A DNA stretch of 64,000 nucleotides from Darksidea phi (taxonomy: Eukaryota; Ascomycota; Dothideomycetes; Pleosporales; Lentitheciaceae): NCBI GenBank assembly GCA_030770425.1, contig JASJFT010000049.1, positions 1 through 64,000 of the forward strand, read 5' to 3'. Each line of letters starts with the position of its first letter. Positions within the stretch are counted from its first letter, which is position 1. Below, in pieces: positions 1-10,517 of the stretch. The position numbers were made by a program, and so were the translations under genes. Below the pieces are notes generated by a model that did not search any database, was not told the DNA's origin, and worked only from the letters and a program-made list of their open reading frames with translations.

Positions 1-465
1 GAAAACGGCATAGCGTGACGACTCGGTGGCGCTCGGGCAAACCCTCGGGCTCGCCCGTTCATGATTCCCCCTTGTACTAGGCTAATCCTTGTGTTTAGCG
101 AACTCCCTGATCGAGCTTAGTCCCTGAGCCGTCAGCTCCGCGACAAGATACGAGCAGCTCCGCACAGGTTGAGGGAGCCGTAATGTAGTCATAATAAAAC
201 AGCGCATTATTCCAGACTACATTCTTCTCATATATTGGCCTCTACGTGAACGTGAGTTCTCATGCCGCCGGTAGGCGCCTCTATTAATCCAGGCATCGCA
301 GCACTCCATCTTGAATAGGATTAGGATGCAGCCTATCGGATAGTTTCTATGTCTAGCTGTTCTCTTGGATGCGCCTCTGATAGCATGCTGGTTACCACGT
401 CTAGCAGCATCGGTAGGAGTTGTGACTGCTTCATGGCACCGTTCAGAGTAATAAAGAGGCCAGGT
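1..465. other. no gene seen
   Basis: I see no coding region, RNA gene or clear repeat here. It lies downstream of the minus-strand oxidoreductase gene and would hold its 3' untranslated region. A 69-codon plus-strand frame at 349-558 overlaps that gene's end and shows no protein-like character. Confidence 0.5.
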
Positions 466-1733
466 CTACAGTGTACCTGTAGGCGCGTTTCCAAGCCTGA
501 TATACTGCCTTGGCCACTTCATGTTCACGCCCAACTCTTCCGCCCATGTACGGACTAAGTTCGGATCTCGCAAGAACTGTGTCGCGACAAGTACCATATC
601 GGCCTTGCCATCCCTCACTATGCCCTCCGCCATGGTAGCGTTGTTGATATTACCCACCGCTGCAACCGCCATGCTCTTTCCTTCCTTCCTCAGTGCCTTC
701 CTGATCTGATCCGCTAGCTTTACTTGATAGAACGCATCGTCCGTGGGAATGCGCTGGAGAGGGTTGTTGGCGGCCGAGGAAACATCAATAATGTCGACAC
801 CGATATCGTTGAGGATGAAGGCCAGTTTGATGGAGTCCTGGATGGTCCATTGCGGTGTCGAAGGCTCGTGTTCCATCCAATCGGTGCCACTGATACGCAC
901 TGACAGTGGCATGGAGTCGGGGATACGCGATCGAATCGACTTGACAACCTCAACGGTGAAGCGGATGCGGTTTTCAAACGAGCCGCCGTAGGAGTCGGTT
1001 CGAAGGTTTGCGCATGGTGAGTGGAAGGAGCTTAGGAGGTAGCCGTGGGCGGCGTGGACTTCGATCATGTCTACCTATTCGTTAATGTGCTTCTTTGACA
1101 ACTGCATGAATAAGAGCATGGGTGGTTGTTACCGAAGCCTGCCCGCACAGCTCTGTCTGCCGCATCCCCAAACGCCTTCACGACTGCGTCGATATCCTCT
1201 TGCGACATCTCTTTCGGCATGACATAATTCGGCAGGAAGCGTACAGGACTCGCGCCCCAGACCTCATCAGCCCAGCCTCCGTCTTCCCCCGTAACAATTC
1301 GTGTCTGGTATCCAGGATAGATGGGCGTCATACCACCTTTCCGTCCCGCATGCCCAAGCTGTATTCCAATCTTCTTGTCGCCTTCTTGGTCATGCACGAA
1401 ATCAACCACCTTTTTCATTCCAGCGATGTGCGCGTCATCCCATAGACCAACGTCTTGCGGTGAAGAACGACCGTTTGGCATAACGGCAGTGACTTCCATG
1501 ATTGTTAGAGCTGCGCCTCGGAAAGCAAATTGGCCGATATGCATTAGGTGGAAATCAGTCAGATGACCTTCTTGAGCGCTGTACATGCCCATTGGAGAGA
1601 CGACGATGCGGTTGGAAAGATGGAGACCGCGGATCTGAAAGGGTTGGAAGAGTTTGGGCGGTTGGGGAGTAGCTTTTTCCACGCTTGGTCCTCCGCCTGG
1701 GAGACCTTGAACTGTATTGGCGTTGAGGGACAT
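466..1733 (-). CDS. NADH:flavin oxidoreductase, Old Yellow Enzyme family (YqjM-like)
   Basis: Predicted FMN-dependent ene-reductase that would reduce activated C=C bonds with NAD(P)H in the cytosol. Two exons, 1133-1733 and 466-1070, join across a 62-bp intron (1071-1132) to give 401 residues. The join restores the core motif [18 protein letters not shown]. Other family signatures are SPMGMYSAQ near the N-terminus (flavin site), [20 protein letters not shown] and, near the C-terminus, [10 protein letters not shown]. The length is typical for the YqjM-like branch. The start is the ATG at 1731-1733; the frame stays open further upstream only through a non-ATG codon. The gene is divergent from a Zn2Cys6 regulator with about 300 bp between them, an arrangement common for inducible catabolic or detoxification genes. 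Family call is firm; the substrate is unknown. Confidence 0.9.
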
Positions 1734-1850
1734 GTTGGAAATTGACAAAGCTTTTTGTTATGAATAAATGATAAGTGGTAATAGAAAGCCTTTCAAACTG
1801 AGAGAGCACATTTTATATGAGGTGTCTGACGAGAATTGTCATTGTGAGTA

Positions 1851-1869
1851 CTCCGCCGATGAGGCGGAG
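1851..1869. promoter_or_regulatory. perfect palindrome with CCG/CGG half-sites in a divergent promoter
   Basis: The sequence shows CTCCGCC, a 5-base spacer GATGA, then GGCGGAG: 7-bp perfect inverted arms carrying CCG and CGG triplets. Dimeric Zn2Cys6 regulators are known to bind paired CGG triplets. The site lies between the oxidoreductase start (1733) and the start of a Zn2Cys6 gene (2032), so it could control both. Binding is inferred from context. Confidence 0.5.
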
Positions 1870-2031
1870 AAAGGGCCATGATCGGATGTACGCAGTGATT
1901 GTACTTCTAGACACGGGTCCACACTGAAGCATTAGGAAAACACCGCTGACAAATCCGGTACCTCCATGAACACGGCGGAAACATGATTGACGACTTTTCC
2001 TCTCTTCATTCCCATTTTATATTCAACAGCA

Positions 2032-4038
2032 ATGCCATCAAACTCACCTACTACAACATCTCCCAAGAAGCGTAAGCTCCGCAAAGGCGCTACTTCGTGT
2101 TGGGAATGCAAAAAGCGGAAGACCAGGTGCGTCTTTTCGACGGCGTACGGCAACGTGTGCATTGGGTGTCGCCATCGAGATACACTCTGTATAAGCCAGG
2201 CTGAAAAGGAACCAACTTTGGAGAATCTCGGAGATGGATCTAGGGCTGCTTCTGCTCTACGCCTTGAGCGCGTCGAAGCATTATTGGAATCACTTACCAA
2301 AAGCCAAGGAAGTAAAGAAGTATCCAAAGATTCAGACGCGGAAGTTAGATTCGTGAGCTCAACGCCAACTTTACCTGGAGCACCAGCTGTTGAAGCCATG
2401 CACAAGGAGTTTTCAATATCGACGAAGTTACCTAGACTGCGCGTCGTGGGGACGGCACTCTCGGAAACCCTCTACAACCTCCTACCGCCACAGGAGGAAA
2501 TCCAATCTCTCTGCGCTACCGACGTATTTACTCCCTGCTTCTTCCAACAGATGCTTACTCGAACCTATGTAGCTCCATCTGCATCAAACTGGGCACCATT
2601 AACGGGCGCGGAGGTGGCAAAGACTTCAGTGCGAAACGCCCACCCCGTTCTCATCGCTCAGAAGCTACTAATGTTCGCATGCCTCACCTACTACCCCCGT
2701 TCTAGCCCGACAATGGTGCAATGGCAGGCTAGGGCCGAGCAGATGGCTTCGGCGGCCATCGATCTAGTCACTACAAGAGACTCTCTAGTATGCAACGCCG
2801 AGGGACTTGAGTGTCTGATGATGGAAGCTTTATACCATGTTCACAATGGGGATCTCCGACGGGCATTTGGCGCAGTAAGGAGAGCGATGGCTACGGCACA
2901 CTTACTTGGTATTCACCGACCGCTCCATCGGCATTACCAGAGGATCGATGATACAGCACCCGATTTCGATCCGGGGTATATGTGGTATCGAATCGTTTAC
3001 GCAGATCGCATATTTTGTCTTGTACTTGGCCTACCGCAAGGATCCACGGACATCTCATTTGCGGAGCCGTCGGCTATGAATGGATTCAGTGCCGAGGAAG
3101 TGCTGGACAGGACTCATTGCGTGATTGCCTCTCGCATTTTGGATCGCAATGACCGCGAGCCCGACTCCGTAGTACTTACCCAGTCTATTGACGAACTTAT
3201 CCAAGCCACGACATCTACACTTCCCCCGGGCTGGTGGTCTATCCCAACGTTTTCCAAAATCAATACCCAATGCGACATCTTCATAGCGACCACACAGCTC
3301 GTCAGCCAAATCCTCCACTTCAACTTGATCAACCAGACACACCTACCCCACCTACTCAACTCCAACAATTCAAGTCCCCACGCAGCGGCGTACGAATATA
3401 GCAGAACCGCCTGCGCAACTGCAAGCCGCGAAATCCTAGATCGGTACCTCGTACTCCAAGAGTCGAACTTTGTCGCACATGCATGCCATTTGGTCGACTT
3501 CTTCGCTTTGATCGCAGCGATTACACTACTTATTCTACACTTAGAGAGACACTGGCAATCTGACTCTCAACAGCCAAATGTACTCTCACATATGCGCCAA
3601 TGCGATCGAGCTAGGGTCATGCAAGCAATGTCGTTCATGAAGAAAGCACCCGTGTGCAAAGCACCGAAGATCTTGGAGCAACTTTTGGCTATCGAAGATG
3701 AGGCTTTTGTCTCGCGAAGTGTAGGCGCGGGCAAGATCTTGAGAGATGATCCAGATAGTCGGCCATATTTCGAGTTGCGGATCCCATATTACGGCAACCT
3801 CAAGGTCAACTCGGTGAAGATCTGCTTGAAGAGAGCTCACGAAATTGAAGAGTTAGGCTCTTCTATTGAAACCTTGCCCGTAGCAGAGTGTCAAGGCAGA
3901 GAAGGCGAAGGGCAGGGAGATGGGCCCTCGTTCCAGAACTGGTCCTTGAATGATTTCGGAGCGGGTATTGGCGACGACGCTTATGGTGGGGTCGAGAACG
4001 CCTTTTTTGATAGCTTTCACGATTTCCTGGATGTTTGA
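2032..4038 (+). CDS. Zn2Cys6 fungal transcription factor
   Basis: A single-exon gene of 668 residues. A basic stretch at residues 12-18 leads into a Gal4-type binuclear zinc cluster with cysteines at 23, 26, 33, 43, 46 and 53 (spacing 2-6-9-2-6). The middle of the protein (about 170-500) has the helical character of the fungal-specific regulatory domain, including a HNGDLRRAFGAVRRAMATAH segment. The tail is acidic and glycine-rich. The ATG at 2032 was chosen because the longer frame opens only through a TTG. The protein should act in the nucleus as a dimer on CGG-type sites, and the divergent oxidoreductase with the palindrome between them is the obvious candidate target. I see no break. The inducer is unknown. 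Confidence 0.9.
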   Translation: MPSNSPTTTSPKKRKLRKGATSCWECKKRKTRCVFSTAYGNVCIGCRHRDTLCISQAEKEPTLENLGDGSRAASALRLERVEALLESLTKSQGSKEVSKDSDAEVRFVSSTPTLPGAPAVEAMHKEFSISTKLPRLRVVGTALSETLYNLLPPQEEIQSLCATDVFTPCFFQQMLTRTYVAPSASNWAPLTGAEVAKTSVRNAHPVLIAQKLLMFACLTYYPRSSPTMVQWQARAEQMASAAIDLVTTRDSLVCNAEGLECLMMEALYHVHNGDLRRAFGAVRRAMATAHLLGIHRPLHRHYQRIDDTAPDFDPGYMWYRIVYADRIFCLVLGLPQGSTDISFAEPSAMNGFSAEEVLDRTHCVIASRILDRNDREPDSVVLTQSIDELIQATTSTLPPGWWSIPTFSKINTQCDIFIATTQLVSQILHFNLINQTHLPHLLNSNNSSPHAAAYEYSRTACATASREILDRYLVLQESNFVAHACHLVDFFALIAAITLLILHLERHWQSDSQQPNVLSHMRQCDRARVMQAMSFMKKAPVCKAPKILEQLLAIEDEAFVSRSVGAGKILRDDPDSRPYFELRIPYYGNLKVNSVKICLKRAHEIEELGSSIETLPVAECQGREGEGQGDGPSFQNWSLNDFGAGIGDDAYGGVENAFFDSFHDFLDV

Positions 4039-4565
4039 CGAGGCTGGCTATTCTCTTGTCGCGCCTACGCGGGCATGCACAAGAGTGCAGGATGCGAAAC
4101 GATAAGCTTTATCATCAACCGCTGAAGCAAGGCCTAGCCGGCCTCCGTGCACAAGGCTTACCTATCATAGGCTGCACGGGTTGTGCATTTACATAAAAGT
4201 AGGTAGGCTGACGGATTTAATATACCATCTACGGCGGACAGCCTTACAGCATGCTGCAGGTGTTTTACCGGACGAACTATGTTTCTCACTTCTAAGCGAG
4301 GCAAAGCATAATTGGCTTTCAATCAAGCCACTGAATGCACAAATGGACCCACTGGATGCAATCCTTGCCTTGAGCCCTGTTGTAACACCCACATCAATAT
4401 ATCCGGCATCTTGGCGTGTTGTATCTCTCTGGGGGCCGTAAAAAAGCTTATAAGACTGCCTACCTTTCATTTTCGCACGGCTCCCAGCCTCGCCACCTTG
4501 CGCATCTTCTCTCGATCCGGCTAACAGTATCTAGAGATTCTGATTGCCGCCTTATTGCCGCAATC
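4039..4565. other. intergenic, no gene seen
   Basis: Short frames cross this stretch but none has splice sites or composition that convinces me. It holds the 3' end of the regulator gene and the promoter of the membrane-protein gene starting at 4566. Confidence 0.45.
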
Positions 4566-5864
4566 ATGCCTATTGTAGGCACCGGAGGCGGACGCCCCAG
4601 TGGCTTCAATGTCAGCGATTACTCACACAGCACTGTTTTCACGATTTTTCAGGACACGCTTGTGCATGAAAATGCACCTCCGCTGGTGACAAGATGGGAG
4701 GCCCCGCCAGATTGCCACGGTCGATGGATGCTAGTTGACACCGGGGGCAAGACTGAGAATGAGGTCGAATTTAGCCAATCAAGACCTCCCCTAGTGACTC
4801 CATCTTCCGGGCCACTCCCATCGTCGAAAATCCCACCATCTTCAACTACTATATTCCAATACACCGCATGGAGTACGTAGTAACTCCGTACGAAATCCAA
4901 GAGAGTCGTATACTAACCGACATACACCATTGCGCAGGCCTTGACCACGACCCCCTTTTCAAGTCATGCCAGCCCTATTCAGATATGCCGCTTTATAGTC
5001 CAGGTGTTTGCCCTGATGGGCAGCAAGTGGCTGAGGTGACGGAAATCCACGCCAACAAAACAGATGGCGGAGTGCAGACCTCCTGGCGGGCAAGCTGCTG
5101 TAGTAGGTAAGCACATTGGCCATCTCCAACAATACAGTGGCGTTGATTCAAATCACTGACATTTTTCCCTTAATAGTGGCATGACGTTTGGCTCCGACGT
5201 AGAGCGCTATTGTCAGAGCACCATCACTTCACCCCTCAATGTCCACGCGTACATCACCATCTCCGAAGGCTCTACAACGACATCTGTGTACGAGAATTAT
5301 ACCACAATTGGAGACTCTACCTCGACAATTATAAATATGACCTCCGTCGCAACAGGTCTAGCAGTGGCGGACCCCGTCGTAGTAGCCTGGGCTCTTGAAG
5401 ATATGGCTTCGTTCCCACCCGATTACCGCACATCTCTCGCGAATAAGATCGGGGTTGCTATGCCAAGTGCTACCCCAGCGAGCACATCGAGTCTTCCATC
5501 GCCAACGGGCGGCTTGGACTCGTCGCCAGGCCCATCACTCAGCCCTGGGGCGAAAGCGGGGATAGGTGTAGGTGTAGTGCTCGGCGTTGCGCTCATTACT
5601 GGAATAATCGCATTACTGTGGCTTCGACGGAGGAAAAGAGAACCAGCAGTAAACCCAAGTCAAGCGGGTGTCTCTGAAATGGAAGCCCAAGATGCGAATA
5701 ACGCGAAAAAGAAATCGTTCCTTGGTGGCAGGTGGAGGAGTGAAGTAGAGGCCAGTGAAACGCCGGCTCAGGAGTTGGACTCGACGGCCGTTCACGTGGT
5801 ACCCGGGCCGCCAGCGGAACTGGACTCGTCGCAAGTCAGAAATGATGAGGCGGTCCAACGATAA
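4566..5864 (+). CDS. single-pass membrane protein with Ser/Thr-rich ectodomain
   Basis: Three exons (4566-4872, 4938-5106, 5177-5864) give 387 residues. Intron 1 (65 bp) has a TACTAAC branch site, and intron 2 (70 bp) restores SCCSSGMTFGSDVERYC. The N-terminal part is cysteine-containing with no clear signal peptide, followed by a Ser/Thr/Pro-rich linker. One membrane segment lies near residues 290-312 (AGIGVGVVLGVALITGIIAL) and is followed by WLRRRKR, a stop-transfer signal. The tail of about 70 residues is charged. This layout is common among uncharacterised ascomycete surface proteins with the YSPGVCP and CCSSG motifs. A sensor or wall-contact role is possible but not shown. No catalytic motif is seen. 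Confidence 0.75.
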
Positions 5865-7455
5865 GGTGAATGGGAAGTTTTTAAGGACCATCATTTATTT
5901 GTTTGAATTTTCATAGTGGGAGTCTCTTTTACAAGGTCCGCACAAAACACAGTACTGTCGATCGTGAGATACCGACGAGGTGCTGTTTCGAACATTGATA
6001 GGGGACGAAAAGGAAGCTGTAAAATTATAATCTTTATTCATCTACCACCAATGCCATTACGGGTATGTATAACTAAGAATGGCTGGGTAAAGTGAGAAAG
6101 AAGCGTTGCAGTATCCTATTACAAGTATGGATACGCTTTACCTAAAAGACGTACGAAAGTCTCTACAGAGTTCACTCCTAGAACAATAGATGTCTTTTAC
6201 ACTAGTAAGAAATTACGACTCTTCTAACCTTATATAAATCGTTGATTCCAAAGCTAAAATAAGTTTACAGTCGAATCTATATGAATCACCGAAGAGAAAC
6301 GCGTAAATAGGAGCCCCATCACTTAGTACTCATAAACCTCTACTTTGTATATGCGTTTTTGTAATTTCTTTATTATAACGTCACTTAAAACGTCGCGAAG
6401 TACACAATGTAGCGAATCCAATTAGAGGTACTTTTCATCGCACTTAAAATACAGCTCCGAGTGGACTAATTATCTTCGATATTAGGTGGGAATACTATAC
6501 TTCGCCTTCTTAGGAATACATCCCACCCTTGTAATACAAAAATTACCATCGTGTATGACCTTCCTTACCAGTCAAAATTTGGTGATACTATAGTGGGGAA
6601 TCATCATCACTACCGACTAGGCTCGTAGCCTACCTCTTTTAGGTTCTTGTATACCATCCACAGGATCAGTCGCTGTATAGTATCGACCGATAGTAATAAC
6701 TTACTCTAATTGGCTTTGCAACTACTGCATCATACGGACATATACGATATTGCTATCCTAGTCAGTACCTTGATCGTAAGCGAGCCGGAGACATGGCCCA
6801 GGCGTAGATGATGACGTAGTAATATATCTTATTAGATATATAAGCGTTATTAAAGGTGGCTCTAGCGGATGTACCAGAGATTAGCCTAGGTGGTACCGTC
6901 TGTTCGCCTTACTATATACTAATCTTTATAGTGGTGACTAGTATCGGGTTCCGGTTCCTATACTTTAATTATTCTAAGCGCACGCCCGCTTAGAGAGGCG
7001 CTTACTAGATAGGTCTTAGTATTTATAGCTTAGAATATAGCGTAAGATAAGCTATACTACATATACCTCTACCTACCTAATTTCTATATATTTCGAAGCG
7101 TCTGTAAGGTCCTAGTAGGAGGGGTTCCGCCGTCCTCCTCGCTAGCGTCATAGGAGTAGTTCGCAATTTTAACGGTACTAAAATGGCGAATCTTTAACTA
7201 GTACGTAGTTCTAGACGTAGTTATATTACTACTACTTTAAGTCTAGAGCATGCTCGAAGCTGCTCCGTAGCGAATTAATATAGTATATAATTATATTAAT
7301 CCCTAGCCCTCTATAGAAAAGAGAAAATAATAATATAGGAGAGAAAGTTGGTAAGAACTGTATCTAAATAAAATAGATCTACGCGCGGGGACTTAATCGT
7401 AAGTTATATAGTTAGCCAAGCGTAGAGCTAATTATAGTTTTAAGGGTACGTAGCC
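5865..7455. other. AT-rich, RIP-like decayed DNA
   Basis: No open frame of note. The stretch is increasingly rich in TA, TAG and ATA motifs from about 6100 to 7440, as expected after C-to-T change on both strands in a repeat. It contains one arm of an inverted repeat (6918-7108) whose partner at 10154-10360 keeps more C and G. Confidence 0.6.
6918..7108 (+). repeat. left arm of inverted repeat flanking the HET gene (RIP-like copy)
   Basis: Aligned by eye, this segment matches the reverse complement of 10154-10360. The best core is CGCACGCCCGCTTAGAGAGG, shared exactly. It lacks about 17-19 bp present in the right arm and shows many C-to-T and G-to-A differences. Confidence 0.7.
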
Positions 7456-9777
7456 CTAAACCCTAGCTAGCTCAACGTTGGTATTGGCGCCCTTGTCGAG
7501 TAGCAGTTTGACTATCTGCCCGTTGCCACCGTATGAAGCTGCCCTGAGTGCGTTACCGTACTCTCCACCCTGCGCGTTAATATCGGCGCCCTTGTCGAGT
7601 AGTAGTTTGACTATCTGCTCGTGGCCGCGGTATGAAGCTGCCCCGAGTGCGTTACCGTAGTCTCCACCCTGCGCGTTGACGTCGGCGCCCTTGTCGAGTA
7701 GTAGTTTGACTATCTGCTCGTGGCCGCTGTATGAAGCTGCCCCGAGTGCGTTACCGTACTCTCCACCCTGCGCGTTGACGTCGGCGCCCTTGTCGAGTAG
7801 TAGTTTGACTATCTGCTCGTGGCCGCGGTATGAAGCTACCCCGAGTGCGTTACCGTAGTCTCCACCCTGCGCGTTGACGTCGGCGCCCTTGTCAAGTAGT
7901 AGTTTGACCATCTGCTCGTGGCCGCGGTATGAAGCTACCCCGAGTGCGTTACCGTACTTTCTACTCTGCGCGTTGACGTCGGCGCCCTTGTCGAGTAGTA
8001 GTTTGACTATCTGCTCGTGGCTACTGTATGAAGCTGCCCCGAGTGCGTTATCGTATAAACCACCCTGCGCGTTGACGTTGGCGCCCTTGTCGAGTAGTAG
8101 TTTGACTATCTGCTCGTAGCCGCAGTATGAAGCTACCCCGAGTGCGTTACCGTAGCCTCCACCCTGCGCGTTGACGTCGGCGCCCTTGTCGAGCAGCAGT
8201 TTGACCACCTGCTCGTTCCCTCTATATGCAGCTGCCCGGAGTGCGTTGTCGTACTGTCCACCTTGTACGTGCACATGGGTAATTTGGTGCAGTATCGTTT
8301 GAACGGCCAGCATGTGGTCCTCATCTATGGCCTCTCGGAGCACTTCTTCTTCCAACTTCTCTCCTTCTTCGTCTCCTACTTTTAAGTGCAGCAAGTGTTT
8401 CACAATATGGGCGCACCCTTGTAGTGCAGCCTGTACTATAGCTTTTTTCCTGTCATGAATAACCACTATCTTGACTCGGTGCTCAGGACTTCCCCATGAA
8501 ATTACCCGCAATCCCTTATCGTATTTCTCGTGTTCTTGAGATTCGTTCGTCCGGCCGCCTAGTACAAGCCTAACAACCTGACTGTGACATGTCTCATCGT
8601 CTTTGAAATTTCTTTCTAGTCTCTTTTCAAACAGGAGCAGCGCTGGATCATCAACAACTGGTATGCCCCGGGACATGAAGTTTGGTTCTTCGGGCATGAG
8701 CGGCACGTTCAGCACGTGCCCTGATTGAAGATAAGGGAAAAGAACCTCTGTTGCTTTCTCTTGTCCGAATGGTAGTACAAAACAGGTTGTTTCTAGAGTT
8801 TCGAAGTAGTACATGAGATTAAGAATCTCATGAACAGATAGAGGTGTGGTATGAAGCAGATATGTGACAGCCTGGTGAATAACTTGGTGAGTCGGCTTCT
8901 TGTAGTCTATATCAATGCTTTGGGTATCTAAAGGATCAGAGGACATGCCGAGTAGGGCGTATATCTTGTCGCGTTCGTCTGTTGCTTTACTCGCTTGAAA
9001 TCTGCGGAGGAGGGTACATAAGTCTCGTTTCTGGCCCCACCAAGATCCTGAACGGGAAGGCCCTGGCATAATCTCCAATACAGCTTGACAGTGCGGCTCA
9101 GGCTCTTCTCTAATTACGGACGGTGCACAGGCAAATATTTCCGCCGGGACAGACCAAGCGCCACAACAGACAGTAGCTTTTCGAGCGTTTGCTACTTCCT
9201 GTAGGATCCAGACCCGCGTGAACCACTGTCGGCCTAGCAGTTGCCGTAAACCGGTACGATAATCATCCCAACGGTTATCATCAAGCGTCAACTGTCCAAG
9301 AAGGCTATCTGGACTTGCCCTTGGGTACTGATTGAGTGTGTCCATAAGACGCATAATCTCTAACGTGGCCTTTCCCAGCCAGAAGAGAACTCCCTCAGCA
9401 GATCCGAAGATTTTTCCCATCTGTTGAACCTGCCAGCCCTGCTCTTCTTTGTCGGCTTGATTGATACATATCGCGTCAATCCATAGATAACGGTCTCTGT
9501 CGTGCAATCGCAAGTATTGTAACGCAGAGTACAGGTTGTCTGTTATCCAAAGCCGCTTTCGATCAAGTGTCATGCATTCCACAAGCTCGGTGCTGCCCCA
9601 TACGTAGGAGAGCGCTTCATATGAAACGTGTTCATCGTTCGATAGCGACTGCGGGAAAAGCTCACATTCGAGCTCAGGACCTTGGTATTTCAATAGCTTT
9701 AGGAGTCGGAAAGTCGGGTCCCCGGGTCGAAGCGGTGTGTACTGGTATGTCTCGAGAGCTGGTATTGGAGTGCCCAT
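7456..9777 (-). CDS. HET-domain protein with C-terminal ankyrin repeats
   Basis: A 773-residue, single-exon gene of the heterokaryon-incompatibility type. The HET domain shows YEALSYVWG at 53-61, LWIDAICINQ near 98-107, RVWILQEVANA near 188-198 and a later DERDKIYALLGM. A linker of about 180 residues follows, then eight ankyrin units of 33 residues, of the form YGNALGVASYRGHEQIVKLL plus DKGADVNAQGG. HET domains are known as signalling and cell-death modules in fungal self/non-self recognition; near-identical repeats usually form the variable recognition surface. The ATG at 9775-9777 was chosen since the upstream extension starts at GTG and reads poorly. There is no NACHT/NB-ARC motif between the domains, so this is a HET-ANK fusion rather than a full NLR. 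The gene sits between inverted repeat arms. Confidence 0.88.
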   Translation of the reverse strand: MGTPIPALETYQYTPLRPGDPTFRLLKLLKYQGPELECELFPQSLSNDEHVSYEALSYVWGSTELVECMTLDRKRLWITDNLYSALQYLRLHDRDRYLWIDAICINQADKEEQGWQVQQMGKIFGSAEGVLFWLGKATLEIMRLMDTLNQYPRASPDSLLGQLTLDDNRWDDYRTGLRQLLGRQWFTRVWILQEVANARKATVCCGAWSVPAEIFACAPSVIREEPEPHCQAVLEIMPGPSRSGSWWGQKRDLCTLLRRFQASKATDERDKIYALLGMSSDPLDTQSIDIDYKKPTHQVIHQAVTYLLHTTPLSVHEILNLMYYFETLETTCFVLPFGQEKATEVLFPYLQSGHVLNVPLMPEEPNFMSRGIPVVDDPALLLFEKRLERNFKDDETCHSQVVRLVLGGRTNESQEHEKYDKGLRVISWGSPEHRVKIVVIHDRKKAIVQAALQGCAHIVKHLLHLKVGDEEGEKLEEEVLREAIDEDHMLAVQTILHQITHVHVQGGQYDNALRAAAYRGNEQVVKLLLDKGADVNAQGGGYGNALGVASYCGYEQIVKLLLDKGANVNAQGGLYDNALGAASYSSHEQIVKLLLDKGADVNAQSRKYGNALGVASYRGHEQMVKLLLDKGADVNAQGGDYGNALGVASYRGHEQIVKLLLDKGADVNAQGGEYGNALGAASYSGHEQIVKLLLDKGADVNAQGGDYGNALGAASYRGHEQIVKLLLDKGADINAQGGEYGNALRAASYGGNGQIVKLLLDKGANTNVELARV
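7465..8256 (-). repeat. eight tandem 99-bp ankyrin-coding units
   Basis: Eight direct repeats of 99 bp within the HET-ANK gene. The inner units are nearly identical, down to the shared segments cccttgtcgagtagtagttt and gactatctgctcgtggccgc. Differences collect at a few positions of the 33-residue unit: 1 (Q/G/L/K/D/E), 3 (G/D), 7-8 (RA/GV/GA) and 11-13 (RGN, CGY, SSH, RGH, SGH, GGN). Confidence 0.9.
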
Positions 9778-10153
9778 GATCAAGGAAGGTAAGCGCGTTA
9801 GATGAGAGGAGTTGTGAAGTGTTCTATTGTCTGCGACACGGCTGAACCTAACGCCCCGTCGTACCAAAGGCGGGGCAGTGGCTAGCGCTAAGCCATCTGA
9901 CCATGGCGACCACCATAGATATTCAGCCGGCAAAACACCGGCTATCACTGCTTGGCGTGTTAATTTCCCGGGTACTACTGTTGCTAAGTTCGATCACAAG
10001 GCAATTTGCCACATCGAACCTTCGAGTATACCCTAGCTTAACCGACCAAGGTGTCCAAGAATTTTGGATTAAGTATTTGCTACCTTAGGCGGACGAACGC
10101 CTTGATCACACTAGTAGGGAGGATGGCTGACTTGCACCCGCAGCCGCCATGAT

Positions 10154-10360
10154 CTTGTAGACGTTTTGAAATGTATAGAAATTAGGTGGGTAGAGGTGCA
10201 TGTGGCATAGCTTATCTTACGTCACATTCTAAGCCACAGGTACCCATCCCCATAAATACTAAGACCCATCTAATAAGCGCCTCTCTAAGCGGGCGTGCGC
10301 TCAGAATAACCGAAGTGCAGGAACTGGAAACCGGTTTCGGTCACCACTATACTGATTGCG
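10154..10360 (-). repeat. right arm of inverted repeat flanking the HET gene
   Basis: Reverse complement of 6918-7108 with a richer C/G content. It lies between the HET gene's 5' side and the transposase relic. I cannot tell whether it is the end of that transposon or an independent element. Confidence 0.7.
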
Positions 10361-10517
10361 ACTATCTGATTATAATTTGGCTATGTAATCCTAACAAGCT
10401 GCCTCTAGATAATGTTATTATGCAGTATAGGCGCCTCGGGAGCTCTCCATTGTTGTATGACCCTATTCTCTCCTGCTGTGCTGCTGATGTTCTCGACTTG
10501 CACCTCACTTTGCCTTA

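Noticed and set aside
7478..8119. Plus-strand frames of repeating SAPLSSSSLTICSW
   Set aside because: Opposite-strand reading of the ankyrin repeats.
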